Of a stretch of 64,000 bases of DNA, positions 22,751 to 35,129 are shown in pieces. Where the stretch lies: contig CP136067.1 in assembly GCA_032622095.1 (NCBI GenBank), positions 92,308,707-92,372,706 on the forward strand, read 5' to 3'. The first letter of the stretch is position 1; every line of letters starts with the position of its first letter. Under the pieces are notes generated by a model. The model was not told where the DNA came from, made no database searches, and saw nothing but the letters and a program-made list of their open reading frames with translations. The position numbers were made by a program, and so were the translations under genes. Source of the stretch: Siphonodentalium dalli (Eukaryota; Mollusca; Scaphopoda; Gadilida; Siphonodentaliidae).

Positions 22751-25505
22751 ACACCCCATAATAATGGTTAACTAACTGTTGTTTGATTATCACGCGCACC
22801 GCAGAAGCGACGGATCATTCTGCATATTGATCGGCATAGAGTGCATGGGACTTTATTTTGTCCACTATAGTAATAAATTTGAAGTCGTCAATGCTTCGCA
22901 AATTCTGGACAATTGTCAATCAGCGATTCGAAACGTTCGCTTCGTAGTTATGTATACTAAATAAGGAAATGTTCTTCATCTTGTATGAAATCATCACAAC
23001 AAAACACGCACTTAAAATTTCTCTCTTCGAATGTTACTTGGGGCTGAAGATGTCGCTCCTTCTCTATATAAGTGAATGGTTACTGATTCTGAATCTGGTG
23101 AAAGCTATTCTGTCTTCGATGTGGTTAAAGTCTATATTATTTATTGAAAAGACGATGCTTATTGTATGTATGTTCAAAGAATATGATGTTTTTCACCATT
23201 ATTGTGGATCTGCGTTTGGTGCCAGATATCTTACCCGCGGACAGAATACGAGTACACTATATAAATTGTTCGAATTCAAAAACAATACACAAAGAAATCT
23301 CCCAATCAGTATTGATAGTGGCAGAGATAAACTCGCCATTATCGAGTCGGGGCTTCCATTACAAATGTCGACGTATGACCTTTCAAAAGCTTCAACCCAT
23401 AGATTTGAGCCGAGAGCTAAACTGGGAAGTTGATGTAAAGACTGAAAAGAAATGTTCAGAGTCAGAAAGGCATTTAAAGGTCTATTATATATAGTTTGAT
23501 AAGAGTATAGAAGATGCTTTAGACATTTGTGTTGTAACAATACAGTGCCCGACAGTATGAGAATGTGTCTCCGATTGAAACCTTTCCGTCATACAGCACC
23601 AAAGACACATCAACTGTTCGGGCTTCTGTGCACGCAAGTCGACTCTGGTCTTTCTAAAGCTTCAAACATCACACTGACATATCACTTCTATTCAAAGCAA
23701 GTACAAATATGTACAGCATGGCCATTGTCGAGCCGTGGCTCCAATCGCTCACGCCAACGTGGGACCTTTACAAAAACTTTACTGTCAATCTTTGTTGAGA
23801 GCCCGATTGTTTACCAGTGGCTGAACGCAGGGGGTCCGGGAACTTTAATTTGTTCTGTTATGTATTGCAAGAAGGGCACGGATCGATATTCGGGGAAATC
23901 ACACCAAGTGTGGGGAAATGGCTTCAAAATCACATTTTCGTTTTCAAACTACCGATTTTGTTAACAGGAGTATGCCCTTCAGTAGATCGACTCTGTTCTT
24001 TAAAACTAACATCCACAAAATATGATAAATCAAAACTTGTTTGATAAAATCCGATCCCAAATTCAAAATCTGATATCAATATCTTCATCCAGGGAAATTC
24101 GTATTATTTGACGATAATTTTATCGAATTCGACTGGCAGGATATTGACATTTTAGACACTGTTGTCAAATCTATCAGGGTTTGAATATGCGTTTGGATTT
24201 TCTAAAACCTGTATATCGCCTTATCGTTTTCATGCATGCTAATTTCAAATAATAATGTCTAACGAAGGTGTATAGAGCTGTTACCAATTAAAAAAAGGTA
24301 CCTTTGGATAAATTTGCCTCAGACTGCGTGTGATTTCCTGTGACTATTTTAAAAAAAGTTTCCGGACCCCTGCAGTATGTGTGGCAGAACGATCCGAGAA
24401 CACAAAATGTTTAATTATATAATGCGTTATTTTCACACGGAATTGTTTCAAGAGAATAGTGGTGGTTTGATTCCTGTTAACACGTTAGTATTAAAGCATT
24501 GGTGCACCAATAGATTCGATGTCGATGACAATATTGAAAGAAATATGAAGATTCAGAAAGGCAATTAAGACCTGTATAGTCTGATACGAGCATTATATTA
24601 TGTGGATGGGTTAAGACTTTTGCTAACAATAGGACGTGTTATTTATGCAGGATCGTGGGAATGTACGGCGATTTAGACTTTTCTGTCAGACTTCCATTTA
24701 TTTTCCAGCTGTAAAGGTGTACACTGTAACACTGGCACTTTATTTCTATTCACGGTAAAATACAAAGACGCGTCAACGTCATTGTCGAGACTTCTTTTCA
24801 CGTACGTCGACACTGATCCTTCAAAAGATTCAACCGTCGTAAAACACAAAGAATATCGGATACAATTTAAGATCAAGAAATTTTATTTGGACATCTGTGA
24901 ATTGTCTCTTTGTACATTATTTCAACATCTCCTTTTTTTGTGGAACTATTATAACGCCGTCGGATGATTAAAGTTATCACAGAAGGTCGTCCAGTACAGG
25001 CTTTCAACAATCTGATGACTACTGGCCTTTAAACCGATTTAATCACAGGAAGAATAGTTATTCTTTATATGGCCGTTAGGCGGCCGCCGTTGTCTAATTC
25101 CATACGGCTGTAGTGTATTGATAGTACTCATAGTTTGTTGATTCCTGCGTTGAGAGTACACTACCAATATGCTGTGTACTGTCATAGCTATAGCTAGGGT
25201 ATTGCCATCGCCACCTGTATACAGTCCAATTAGTGGCTTGTCTATATACCCGCCTACTTGTAACTGTGTTTCGCGTTCCCAAAAGTGTTCAAACACATGC
25301 GAATTTCGCATGCCTGTGTAGATGAAATGTTCAGAAAAACATCCTATATATTGTATAGCACTGTGCATGACTGCAAATGAAATATGTACTGCTAACAATA
25401 ATATGTAACTATATATATTATTAATGCTGCAGATAATAATAGTAGCTATATCATTTATGACACAATTTTTCCAGTTCCTCAAAACCAGTTGTAAACTTTA
25501 TGACA
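22751..25505. other. No supported gene; faint diverged repeats
   Basis: Several open frames (for example 22969-23433) have no recognisable domain. Segments near 23338-23400 and 24779-24840 share ATTRTCGAG, TGTCGAC/CGTCGAC and CTTTCAAAAGCTTCAACC-type words. Segments near 23455 and 24550 share a CAGAAAGGCA word, suggesting old tandem duplications of a unit over 1 kb. Confidence 0.3.
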
Positions 25506-25510
25506 TCTGG

Positions 25511-27520
25511 AACTAGAAATATATTGGTAGAAAGGTTGGCTGTGTTTGAATGCCTATCGGCGGATTTCTATAAATATTTTTAAGGCAACCTTTTGCATGT
25601 AGCAAGTAAAATATTTTACCAATTCGTGGATACCAAAGTTATTACGATCGGACGTCGAGAACATGACGTATTAATTGAACTAATCTCGATGGGTATAAAC
25701 CCAAATAACCCAATATAGAGATATTTTGGAAGACAGTTTATTGTCGGAGTCTATCACTGCGCAATATATGCCGGTCGGCGTTTAAGTGACTTTTGTGAGT
25801 TTTCTATAAATATTTTTAGCGACAAATTTTTGCATGTTGCAAGTTCAGTCTCTGGCCGATACATGGGTATGAAATTTATTACGATCGGACATCGGGAACT
25901 TTTCATATTAATCGATATCCAAACTAGAAATATATTGGTCGAAAGTTTGGCTTTGTTTGAATGTCTGTTGTCGGACTTCTGCAAATAGTTTTAACGGCAA
26001 CTGTTTATTTTTTATTTCTATAACTAATTTTAAAGGCAACCTTTTGCTTGTTGCAAGTTCAGTCTTTTACCAATTCGTCGATACCAAATGTATTACCATT
26101 GGACGTCGGGAACATGACGTACTAATTGAAATAATCTCGAGGGGTATAAACTCCAAATAACCCCACTAGAGATATTTTGGAAGACAGTTTATTGTCGGAG
26201 TTTATCATTGCGCACTATATGACGGGCTGCGTTTAGGTGAATTTGTGGGTTTTCTATAAATATTTTAGCGACAAATTTGTGCGTGTTGCAAGTTCAGTCA
26301 CTGGCCGATTCATAGGTATGAAATTTATTACTATCGAACATCTGAAACTTTTCATATTGATCGATATAAACCCAAACTAGAAATATATTGGTCGAAAGTT
26401 TGGCTGTGTTTGAATGTCTGTTGTCGGATTTCTATAAATAATTTAAAGGCAACCTTTTGCTTGTTGCAAGATCAGTCTTGTACCAATTCATCGATACCAA
26501 AGTTATTACGATCGGACGTCGGAAACATGACGTACTAATTGAAATAATCTCGAGGGGTATAAACTCCAAATAACCCCAATAGAGGTATTTCGGCAGACAG
26601 TTTATTGTCGGAGTTTATCATTGCGCACTATATGACGGCCTGCGTTTAAGTGACTTTTGTGGGTTTTCTATAAATATTTTTGTCGACAAATGTTTGCATG
26701 TTGCAAGTTCAGTCTCTGGTCGGTTCATGTGTATGAAATTTACTACGAACTGACATCGGGAACTTTTCATATTAATCGATATAAACACAAACTAGGAATA
26801 TATTGGTCGAAAGTTTGTCTGTGTTTGAATGTCTGTTGTCGGATTTCTATAAATAGTTTTAAGGCAATTGTTTGCCTGTTGAAATTTCAGTCTTTTGCCA
26901 ATTCGTGGAACCAAATTTATTACGATTGGACGTCGGCACCATGTTGTAGTAACTGAAATAATCTCGATGGGTATATATAAACCCCAAATAACCCCACTAG
27001 ATATATTTTGGAAGACAGTTTATTGTCGGAGTTTATCATTGCGCACTATGACGGGCTGCGTTTAGGTGACTTTTGTGCGTTTTCTATAAATATTTTTAGC
27101 GACATATTTTTGCATGTTGCAAGTTCAGTCTCTGGTCGATTCATGGGTATGAAATTTATTACGATCGGACATCGGGAACTTTTCATATTAATCGATATAA
27201 ACACAAACTAGAACTATATTGGTCGAATGTTTGGCTGTGTTTGAATGTCTGTTGTCGGATTTCTATAAATATTTTTAACGGCAACCTTTTGCATGTTTGA
27301 AGTTCAGTCTTTTTCCAATTCGTGGATACCAAATTTATTACGATTGGACGTCAGAAATATGTTGTATTAATTGAAATAATATCATTGCGCACTATATGAT
27401 GGGCTGCGTTTAGGTGACTTTTGTGGGTTTTCTATAAATATTTTTAGCGACAAATGTTTGCATGTTGCAAGTTCAGTCCCTGGCCGATTTATGGGTATCA
27501 AATTTATTACGATCGGAACT
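25511..27520. repeat. Dimeric satellite, ~415-bp unit, about 4.8 copies
   Basis: AACTAGAAATATATTGGT recurs at about 25511, 25922, 26374, 26790 and 27207. Each unit has two related halves of about 208 bases: one with CCAATTCGTGGATACCAAA and an ACGTCGG-plus-ATG ending, the other with GGCCGATTCATGGGTATGAA and an ACATCGGGAACTTTTCATAT ending. Both halves contain TTTCTATAAATA and GCATGTTGCAAGTTCAGTC. So a ~208-base monomer dimerised and the dimer then amplified. The array ends at 27520 inside a half unit. Confidence 0.9.
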
Positions 27521-27735
27521 TGAGAATTCAGTGGGAACCAGATTTCCATTAAATATAAAATATCTCGCGCAAAAATTGAATAAAGATTCAAATACATTAG
27601 AATAATATAATTCATGCACAAATTATCACACGGTGTGTTGTAGTCAATACCATTAACGAACAAACCCGTCGTTGACAACAGAATCGACGCGGCAGTTAGT
27701 GTAATTAGCTTGAAACTTGAATACTGGGTTTGAAC

Positions 27736-29264
27736 CAGGCTTGGGGCAATTACTTGTGAATGCAATTAATTACAATTACAATTACTTCAATTTTTTTCAA
27801 TTACAATTCCCATTACACCTATTTCACAATGTAATTAATTACAATTACTTTGAAATGTAATTCAATTACAATTACAATTACATTCAGTACAGAATTGAAG
27901 AGGAATACTATTTATTTATATGAACTTTGATAATAAAGCATAAATACAAGCAAGATAAAATACACGAAGTCCTGAGTCCAGGATAGGTGTTAGTCGAATC
28001 ATGATTTAATATTTATAGCTGGAAATTCCAGAATGTTGCATTGGCAGCTTAAAGCTGGGGTTGATCTTCTAGAAATTCAGATGATATCAGAGATTTGCAA
28101 ACTTTGCTAACTATCTTCGATGCTTTGGCATTCTTGGCTGATGTTTTTTGCAAACTGGAAGATTATAGGTTGTTGGTCTCTTGCTGATGGTGCTTTTGTG
28201 AATCTGGAATCGTAGACATCTCGATATTTTCACTATAAAATGAAAATAATATTACAATTATTTTAGTAACACATACATTTATCCATCATTTCATTATTAA
28301 GAAAATAAGTCTGTCTCAGTAAGTCAGACACACAGCCAGGCCACTGTAAAGGACAATGAGATAATTAACACTCTGATTGTTAATTAGAGTCATAAACATA
28401 ATTAGTCTTTGTGGCCACCAGCGGCTTACTGGTGACACAATGCCTCCACTGGACACTACTAATTGGGGATTATTGAGGCGCATATTTGCCAACACTTTGT
28501 CAAACAGTTGCAAATTTGAAAGGACAACAAACAATGCATACACCAATACTATCATATGCCTGAAGTAATATGTCAATGGAATTAAACAATACTAGTACAT
28601 AGAAATGGAAATTACCTTCAGATGTGTCACAAAGTTGGAGTTAAGATTTTTGGAACTGAAGATTTGAGTTGGGCAAAGTTTGCACTTCGCTTTGACTTTT
28701 GCTTGTTGCCAGATCCTCCATATCTCACAATTGAAATACTCACCAAAACCAAGAAACGAATTCTTTTATTTATTATAATGTAATTGGTATATACTCATGT
28801 ATATATGAGAGCTAGAATAAATATTGTTTACACCAATTGTCAATTATCTGAAGTTGGTTTCTCATTGTAGTTATCAAAACAAGCCTTCGACCTCAAAGGT
28901 TTACCAATGCTTAAGCAAACAAACATGAGGTGTCAACAGAATTCAGCACTCAGATACAGTGGGTAGAAACTCAGTGTTGTGACAAAATAATGATAGCCAG
29001 TCACCTGTCTTACACTTTGAAATTTGGATGAAACAATTTGAAGAAACCATTGGATGAATTGTGAAAGAGAACTTTGAGAAAAAACAAGTATACCTGTGAT
29101 TTTGAAGAAATTGAAATTAGACCCTAATTACAATTACAATTACATCCTAACCAATTACAATTGCAATTGCATGTAATTGAGAATAAACTCAATTACCAAT
29201 TACTTGAAAAAATGTAATTAATTACAGTCAATTACAAATACAAATTACAATTACCCCATCCCTG
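27736..29264. mobile_element. hAT-superfamily element with 8-bp target duplication
   Basis: The ends are inverted copies: CAGGCTTGGGGCAATTACTT at the left and, read inward from the right, CAGGGATGGGGTAATTGTAA. They are flanked by GTTTGAAC (27728-27735) and GTTTGAAT (29265-29272), an 8-base duplication with one mismatch, as expected for hAT. Both subterminal regions are packed with ATTACAATT words. Internally a BED-finger exon remains on the minus strand but no hAT dimerisation/catalytic domain is seen, so this is a deletion derivative. Confidence 0.75.
28616..28765 (-). pseudogene. BED zinc-finger exon of a hAT transposase (remnant)
   Basis: The minus strand reads FGEYFNCEIWRIWQQ then AKCKLCP, then SSKNLNSNFVTHLK and a splice donor GTAATT at 28615-28610. 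The CxxC pair, the spacing to THLK and the N-terminal tryptophan fit a BED-type zinc finger, the DNA-binding domain at the N-terminus of many hAT transposases; the last His ligand would lie in the next exon. The catalytic part of the transposase is missing from the element. The upstream exon limit is uncertain. Confidence 0.5.
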
Positions 29265-29272
29265 GTTTGAAT

Positions 29273-29455
29273 CATTATTATCAGGCGGTGTATACTGGGT
29301 TCAAACCATTATTATCAGAAAGTGATTACTGGGTTCAAACCATTGTTACCAGAAGGTGAAAACTGGGTTCAAACCATTATTATCAGAAGGTTAATACTGG
29401 ATTCAAAACTTCAGACCATTATTATCAGAAGGTGAATGCTGGGTTCAAACCATTA
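29273..29455. repeat. ~34-bp tandem repeat, about five copies
   Basis: Units of TACTGGGTTCAAACCATTAT plus TATCAGAAGGTGA, abutting the right edge of the hAT element. The hAT target duplication GTTTGAA resembles the GGTTCAAAC of this repeat in inverted sense. Since TACTGGGTTTGAAC also lies immediately left of the element, it may have inserted into or beside the array. Confidence 0.75.
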
Positions 29456-30436
29456 TGCGGGCAATAACCACAATTGTTTCATATTGGTGAACCCTTTCAT
29501 TACTAAATACTCATTGATGAGTAGTTACCTTATTAACCCTTTCTATACTTAATATACTCACTTGTGGTATCGAGTTTTAACACAATGTTCGCGTCATGTT
29601 TTTCATTATTTTGACCCCACGCACGACTTACGCCCAATTTTTGAACAGCTGGACAGGCGTATGTGAACCAGTTTGTGATTTTTAGATTGACCAGTAGTGC
29701 ATATATTAGTATCCACAAGAATAGCCCCGTGGGTTATGCAAACGCAGGCGATTTAGCAACATATCCTCCTCAATTACGCACATAATCGACCTATAATTTT
29801 AATTATGTACATAAAGTGAATAGTTGATTCTGAAGTAAGCAGATAATGCAGTCATAGTCGTCAATCGGTGTTATGGCGTGAGCCACAGTGAAAACACATG
29901 AGAGTACCACTGAAAAATCGTGGGTTGGCTTATTTGTTTTATTGTCTGCACATAATCAGCTTAGAATTGAATCTGTATGAGTCGATAATGTGACTAAAAT
30001 AGGGTATCATTTTCAGAACATTATCGACTCAAACTGAAACAAATCTAAGCAGATTATCTACGTATTAATGTGCTGGTTTTCAGGAGAACAGGTTGAACAG
30101 CCACAAGGCTCTCCTTGTGGATTCTTTTTGTGTCGCCACTAGTTCATCTAAAAATACCAACTAGGTCATATATGCCCATCATATGTCGGCATAACCACAT
30201 CAACCACAGTGCTATCCTTGTGGATTCTTCTTGTGCAGCCACTATTCATTTATTCATCAGATAACTATACATAAACAAACATATAACAGTTATTATTATA
30301 CTCATCATATAATGTGCAAATAGGTTCATATTGGATTATTTTATTCTGAAATAAGCAGACAATGGAATCATATCCGTTATTTCGTTGTATTGCGTGGGCG
30401 ACAGTGAAAACACATTTTAAAGAGCGTACACTTGAT

Positions 30437-32245
30437 GGCCGGATTCGTCATCTCCGGTTTAAACCTCCGAGTTTAAACCTGGTTTAAACCTACATTGGCG
30501 GTCCAGCCAAACCGGGTCTAAGGGGGCGTTTTTTTGTCGTTCAGTTACTAACTAATTGACAACTCGATTTGGTGATATGAGCATACAGTCAAACCTATCT
30601 GACCAAAAGACAAACCGATATAATGGTTGTTGACATGTCATAAAACATCGCGAACGCGTTCACGATTTATTCATTGAGAATGAGTATCGCTCATGGACCA
30701 TTAATCCGATCTCTTTGTGGGTTTAAATCAATCTGATGACGGGCATGTCTCTCAACACGAGCTTCACGCGCTGTTTATCACTTTGTTTGTTATTGATTTT
30801 CTGCAAGATGCTTTACCCGCAAAGACAAAATTTGGTGTATTTACATGTATATCTGTATATATTAAAGGGTTAGGAGCTGTATATATGTATGTCCGTTTGT
30901 CTGTTCGCAACTGTTCTAAAACTGATTTAAAAATAAGAAAAAATTTAATTTAAAAAAAAATGAAAACACTGTGTTGTTAAATTGAGTAAGGAGTTGTATA
31001 TAACAAGAAACAATATTTAAAATTTATATTAATAGTTGTTTGTTTTAAATATAAATAAAAACAAATTTAAATTAAAATGTTCAAATGATCAAAATGTGCG
31101 CAAATGTGACGCAGGCTCCAGTCGCACGAAGGGGCCGCAGGCCCCTCTGACGCTGAATAAAGGCTCCATAATCGAGTCAATCCTGGACCAAGAGGTCAGT
31201 CAAGTAAAAGCAATTTGCTTATGAATACACACCAGAAGCGGCATCTGAGCTGTTTGGAGTGGGCAACTATACATAGGCACAACTTTTAATAAAGAATGCG
31301 TTGCTTTTTTTCAATGTAATATATTTTCCGTCATGCAGAAAATAAAACAGTTCCCAGGTTTTTAACTGGTGGAATATTATGGGAATTTATTGGCGGAGCC
31401 AGAGCAGATCTTTGTGGCATGATCTACATCAAAATAAGTTATAAAATTTTACTCATAGCAATATAAGTTTAGGATTGCAAACTATGTGTATAGCATATAT
31501 AGTCATGCAGTAGCTTGTTTTTGGTGTCAAAATTAAAACGTTGAACCATTGAAATGAATTCGTAGAAAACACCAGTATTTGTGATTGCCACAAGCCAAAA
31601 AAAAAAAACCCACAAGATACTTGTAAACATCATACTGAAGGAACATGTCCATATCTGAGCAAAGCTTGCGTGCGAATGAATCAACTGTGATATGATAACA
31701 CCAGTCGGCAGTCGCCACTTAGACACGCCCTCACTCGAGATAATTTACAGCTCCACCCTTTGATTGATTGTTTGACAATTCTAAACCGCGATGAAGACAA
31801 GACGGATTCGTCATCTCAAGTTTAGCCTCGGTAAAGGTGGTTTAGCTAGACCGCCGAATTAGATGGTTTAGTTGCCGGTTTAAGCTTATAAAACGCAAAA
31901 AAAATATCGAAATTGACAAAAACTTATCCCCACACGCTTTATAGGTGTGAGTGCTTCTCGCTTATAAATTTCCAATTGAAATATGGTCGCTGTCGTAATT
32001 ATTGATTTTCGCAATCAATAAAACGAGGCGGTCCGCATTAGGAAAGTACGATTAATTATCTCGACGATACAGAGACACTATTGCTAAACCACTGGTCTGG
32101 CTGGACCAGGTTTAAACCAGAGATGACGAATGCGTCACTTAGACCTGCGGTCGCGGGTTTAAACCACGGATTTTGCTGACTCACGGCGGTTTAAACCTAC
32201 AGGTTTACGTAGACCAGGTTTAAACCTGAGATGACGAATCGGGCC
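30437..32245. mobile_element. Non-autonomous TIR element, Harbinger-like ends
   Basis: Left end GGCCGGATTCGTCATCTCCG and right end (inverted) GGCCCGATTCGTCATCTCAG match over about 30 bases, continuing into GGTTTAAACC palindromes. Both sides carry GAT (30434-30436, 32246-32248), a 3-bp target duplication. The paralogous repeat copy near 33375 reads straight across this site (ACACCTGTTAAGTCGTGAG), showing the empty target. The 3-bp duplication and GGCC...ends suggest PIF/Harbinger. No transposase frame is seen inside. Confidence 0.7.
31799..32137. mobile_element. Second TIR copy nested inside the Harbinger-like element
   Basis: GACGGATTCGTCATCTC at the left and GAGATGACGAATGCGTC at the right form inverted ends of the same family as the host element, both followed inward by GGTTTAG/TTTAAACC words. 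Target duplications are not clear. It could be a nested insertion or an internal repeat of the subterminal region. Confidence 0.45.
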
Positions 32246-33689
32246 GATAAGTCGTGAGTTGGTTTATTTGTGTCATTGTCCGCAAAGAAGGAATCTGTAA
32301 TGAAGTCTTTATTAGTCGATAATGCGACTAACACGCTCTCATTTGCAGTTCATTGTCGACTCAAAATGAGGCGATTCTAAGCAGAATATCGAACTAAAAG
32401 AAATTATACTATAAGCAGATAATGTGCGGGTTTTAGGCAGAACGGGCTGTACTGTTTCATCTAAAAATCCAATCCTCTTGCCAATATATTCAAATTGGGC
32501 TTATAACTATTCACATATGTTGATATTTGACTTATTTTATTTAAATAAGCCTACATGTATATTAAGCTTATATCCGTTGATTGTGGTGGGTCACTCTGAA
32601 AACACACGGAGTGCGTGAAAAAGTCGTATAAACGAAAAAGTAGATTAAATAGTGCCAATATGGGTTTATTTCGTACTGAAACACGAACAACCCAACTCAC
32701 AATATACCAGATTTAAGTTCCTTATATTGCGTTTTCATTGTGACCCGCGCCATCTAACTGAATAACCGAAATAAGTCCATAGTGTGGTATTTGAGTAACG
32801 TACCAGTCCAATATAAACATATGTGGATATTTAGGTCCAATGTGAACATCTGTGAATATTTAAGTCCAATATATGAACCTATTTGCACGTGGATATGTTG
32901 AAAATTACAAACAATGTCATGTATGCCCGTTCAGCTGTTTTCAACATTGGGCGTCAGTCGTTCTTGTGGTCAAAATAGTACTAAAAGTGCATTTTACATT
33001 GCTAAATCGCTCTTTTTGGCAAAACCACAACAACCACGAGTATCTCCTTGTGTATTCTTCTTGTGCCGCCACTAGTTCATCTAAAATACCAAACTAACTC
33101 ATATATGCCGTCATCTGTCGGCATAACCATAACAAACACGGTGCTATCCTTGTGTGGATTCTTCTAGTGCAGCCATTATAGACCATCTAAAAATTTGAAA
33201 ACTGCAGCAACACATCTTCGTACAAATACGCATATAATCAACCTACAATGTGCAAATAGGTTCATATATTGGATTATTTCATTCGGAAATAAGCAGATAA
33301 TGGACTCGTCCGTTATTCCGTTTTATATTGAGGACGAAAGTAAAACACGTCATCTTAAAGAACGTACACCTGTTAAGTCGTGAGTTGGTTTATTTGTCTC
33401 ATTGTCCGCAGATAAGACACCTGTAATGAACTCAAATACGCTCTATATGGGCCTAATTATCCTGATTACTAAAACTGCCCAATATAGGAGAGGTAGTTTG
33501 CTTATTTACACAAAAACACGTTGGAAAATAACATGAATAACCCAAACGCACGACTTACTATAGATGTACGTTCGTTTTGTTTCGTGTTAACTGTACATGT
33601 GCAGACCCGTGCCATCCAACGGAATAACGGTTATAAGTCCACTATGGGCATATTTGAGAATCAAATAAGTTATTTAACAAATTAGGCGT

Positions 33690-34684
33690 ATGTGGAGACA
33701 CACATTCATGGGGCATGTATGCTGATATGCATTAGGAAATATGTTTTTTCTTCAATATTTTCCAGTCTATATAGGCACACCACATGAGGGAAGCAGGCCC
33801 CCTGTAACCCCTAATTCACTTTTTATGACCATGGATCTTATATGTATCGGTACAGGACATGCCCCTTTATTCAAATACACCAGAGCTCCGGTGTGGAGAC
33901 ATACTTGCATGGGGCAGGGATGTGATGATATGAAAATAGGGGTTTTTACCCAATTTTAAGTCAATACGTACACCATATGAGGGAAGCAAGCCCCCGGGGA
34001 CCCTAATTCCCGTTTTATGACCATGGAACTTGTATATATATGTGCAGGAGATGTCCCTTTTATCAAATACACTAGAGCTCCGGATGGAGACACACATTCA
34101 TGGGGCATGTATGCTGATATGCATTAGGAAATATGTTTCTTCTTAAATTTTCGAGTCTATATAGGCACACCGCATGAGGGAAGCAGGCCCCCTGTAACCC
34201 CTAATTAACTTTTTATGACCATGGATCTTATATGTATCTGTGCAGGAGATGCCCCTTTATTCAAATACACCAGATATACTTGCATGGGGCAGGGATGCTG
34301 ATGATATGAAAATAGGGGTTTTTACCCAATTTTAAGTCAATAAGTACACCATATGAGGAAAGCAAGCCCCGAGACATACTTGCATGGGGCAGGGATGTTG
34401 ATGATATGACAATAGGGGTTTTTACCCAATTTTAAGTCAATAAGTACACAATATGAGAACCCCTTATTCCCTTTTTATGACCATGGAACTTGTATACAAC
34501 TGTACAGGAGAAGTCCCTTGTATCAAATACGCTAGAGTTCCGGTGGAGACACACATTCATGGGACGTGTATGCTGACATGCATTAGGAAATATGTTTTTT
34601 CTTCAATTTTCGAATCTATATAGGCACACCACATGAGGGAAGCAGGCCCCATGTACCCCCTAATTCACTTTTTATGACCATGGG
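33690..34684. repeat. ~195/390-bp tandem repeat family
   Basis: Alternating units share GGAGACACACATTCATGGGG, TATGCTGATATGCATTAGGA, TCTATATAGGCACACC, GAGGGAAGCAGGCCCC, TTTTTATGACCATGGA and GCAGGAGATGCCCCTTTAT. Two half-types (with TAGGAAATATG or with ATAGGGGTTTTTACCC) alternate, with deletions around 34270-34400. A related inverted copy lies in the lectin gene's intron at about 52130-52380. Confidence 0.8.
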
Positions 34685-34689
34685 TATTG

Positions 34690-35120
34690 TCTAACTTGAG
34701 ACATTTTTCCGTTTATAATTCTATGTCCATAAGTGTCCAAAAAAGATTTAGTTGCTAAATTATACTTATTTTTGGAATTAAATTGGGTTTTCCACAACTA
34801 CCCCCCTTTTGCACAAAATATAATGAATAGAAAATACCACCCCTCCGCAAATTGTCGACCAACGTTGACTCTGTGAAAAATCCCACAAAAATGACAGAGG
34901 ATTTAGTATAGCATATGTATTACATTTTTTGTAAATCGAATATATTATGCACCATTCAGCTGCCAGCATTTGTTTTATGCTGACTCGAGTTTCCATACAC
35001 AAATTCAGGGGGCATAATTTCCATGATTAAGTTCCTTGTAAACTCTCCCCACAGCTATGTTTAAGTAATAAAACAAGTTCCCCCCCCCCCGTACACCGAG
35101 TCCCCTTTCAAATTAAAAAC
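34690..35120. other. No gene seen; poly-C run
   Basis: AT-rich sequence ending in a CCCCCCCCCC run at about 35082. Nothing else is supported. Confidence 0.4.
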
Positions 35121-35129
35121 ATGGCCGTG

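Larger units (their letters stand above)
29850..33420. repeat. Decayed segmental repeat family, about three copies
   Basis: Recurring blocks: GACAGTGAAAACACA, AAGTCGTGAGTTGGTTTATT, CTCCTTGTGGATTCTT with GCCACTAGTTCATCTAAAA, CATATATGCC...GTCGGCATAACC, and TAAGCAGATAATG. They occur in the same order at 29.9-30.4, 32.25-32.6 and 33.0-33.4 kb. This looks like an old tandem duplication of roughly 1 kb interrupted by the 1.8-kb element at 30437-32245. No coding sequence is recognised. Confidence 0.6.
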
